64,000 nt of DNA from Aliidiomarina minuta (lineage in GTDB: Bacteria; Pseudomonadota; Gammaproteobacteria; Enterobacterales; Alteromonadaceae), in NCBI RefSeq assembly GCF_003987145.1, contig NZ_PIPL01000001.1, positions 1,860,001 through 1,924,000 on the forward strand, read 5' to 3'. Below the pieces are notes generated by a model that had not been told where the DNA came from, made no database searches, and saw only the letters and a list, made by a program, of their open reading frames with translations. Positions 63,200-64,000 of this stretch are shown one piece after another; position 1 is the stretch's first letter; the number at the start of each line of letters is the position of its first letter. The translations under genes and the position numbers were made by a program.

Positions 63200-64000
63200 C
63201 ACTCACTTTATATTCGCGATGGCAATATCGCTCGCGTCGGTAGCAGAACATCAAACTGCACAGCAAACCGAAACGCAGAAAGAGTTACTCCACTTCGCGA
63301 CAGAGACACAAGAATCACACCTGCACTTTGCCTCTGTCTGGCCGGGTTTTTGGGATGAGAAGACACCATTCATTGTCTTTAATCATGAAGGCCAAGCCGT
63401 TCTATTTACCAAAAACGAGCCGATACCGGGTTATCAAAAACTGGCAGATAATTACTATTATTATTCTGAACGTTTACCGAACTTAACCGACTTTCCTTTT
63501 CATATTCATTATCCTCTGCCTGACCATCAGATCGCTACCACAGTTCGCCTGAATCTCGACGATGAATCGACTGATGACCACCGTGAAACTCTTTTGCATG
63601 AGGCCTTTCATGGCTATCAGAGGACCGAATTTGCAGACCTGGGCCGCTCTGAGTTCCTTGACCCTAAATACCTTGATGAAGCCTCCATTCGCGCCATGCT
63701 TCAGCTGCAGTTCGCCCTTGCGAAACAAGCCCATGAAAGCCGCGAGATTGCGCATATTCATGATTGGCTAACCGTTCGTGTGGCGCTAAGCAAAGTCATC
63801 GCATCGGAAGTCGCAAGCTACCTCGCTGACGTAGAACATATTGAAGGAACTGCACAGTGGGTTGGTATACAAGGGAGTTTTGCTGAACATTACCGCGATA
63901 ACATCGACAGTTTTTTCAACCATTTCCCTGCGCTCTTTGAAACCACCCATGCACTGCGTACTTCTGCCTATGTCACCGGCGCTCTCTTGACTGATTTCGT
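63195..64000 (+). CDS. Exported protein with HEAFH metallopeptidase motif (partial)
   Basis: The frame is open from the ATG at 63195 to the window end, giving 268 codons and a truncated product. AAAAGGAAC lies before the start. A signal peptide (MLTHFIFAMAISLASVA) is followed by a mature part with LLHEAFHGYQ near residues 134-143, a zincin-like HExxH site, and DVEHIEGTAQWVG near 216, whose Glu is placed to be the third zinc ligand. No family is recognised. The first bases of this gene are duplicated at 60584. Confidence 0.75.
   Translation, partial: MLTHFIFAMAISLASVAEHQTAQQTETQKELLHFATETQESHLHFASVWPGFWDEKTPFIVFNHEGQAVLFTKNEPIPGYQKLADNYYYYSERLPNLTDFPFHIHYPLPDHQIATTVRLNLDDESTDDHRETLLHEAFHGYQRTEFADLGRSEFLDPKYLDEASIRAMLQLQFALAKQAHESREIAHIHDWLTVRVALSKVIASEVASYLADVEHIEGTAQWVGIQGSFAEHYRDNIDSFFNHFPALFETTHALRTSAYVTGALLTDF

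Overview
The window looks like chromosome of a marine gammaproteobacterium, most likely Idiomarinaceae/Alteromonadales. The evidence is E. coli-like housekeeping genes (rsmD-yhhL, yhgN, yjaG, ubiK, rep, dinB, purEK, pqiABC, baeSR, the deo genes), many exported peptidases (S8, S46, S9, M17), three large GGDEF/EAL proteins, and roughly even base composition. The genus is inferred from gene content only.

Layout. 0-7 kb: rsmD-yhhL, convergent with yhgN-yjaG; a PLP-enzyme pair (threonine/serine dehydratase-like plus DSD1-like); a minus-strand set of cystathionine beta-synthase-like, cystathionine gamma-lyase-like and VOC proteins. 7-12 kb: lipoprotein, subtilisin-like protease, membrane protein, YifB/ComM ATPase. 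12-15 kb: two bacterial PH-domain proteins with a small membrane partner, and an EF-hand protein. 15-22 kb: one compact minus-strand run pqiA-pqiB-pqiC-hydrolase-baeS-baeR, then ubiK. 22-31 kb: rep, GAF-GAF-GGDEF-EAL, cytochrome c5, dinB, S46 peptidase, cation symporter. 32-42 kb: purEK, MASE1-EAL, glpK, then cdd-deoC-deoA-deoB-nfeD. 42-54 kb: S9 peptidase, carboxylesterase, OsmC, Hsp20 behind a sigma-32-like promoter, CHASE/PAS-GGDEF-EAL, three related small outer-membrane barrels, an exported leucyl aminopeptidase, and tRNA-Arg(CCG).

53.8-64 kb is accessory DNA inserted at tRNA-Arg. The 3' end of the tRNA is repeated at 61981-62002 and its anticodon arm at 58669-58686. Between these lie a beta-lactamase-fold hydrolase, a frameshifted membrane protein, an AbiEi/AbiEii toxin-antitoxin pair, a DUF3024 protein, a toxin-first hipA-hipB pair with its own operator array, a decayed hipA C-terminus and a lipoprotein with an HExxH motif. 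A second alpha/beta hydrolase and a partial HExxH peptidase lie just beyond. No intact integrase is present, so the element looks old or mobilised from elsewhere.

How the genes fit together: pqiABC (inter-membrane lipid transport) with the BaeSR-type envelope-stress system suggests a coupled envelope-maintenance unit. The CBS/CGL pair gives reverse transsulfuration. The glpK/cdd/deo set gives glycerol and nucleoside salvage. The exported peptidases suit growth on protein. The most unusual points are an alpha/beta hydrolase whose nucleophile position is Gly while a paralogue 44 kb away keeps Ser, a possible -1 slippery site in a split membrane gene, 67-bp direct repeats differing only by transitions, and four 14-bp tandem repeats between deoA and deoB.
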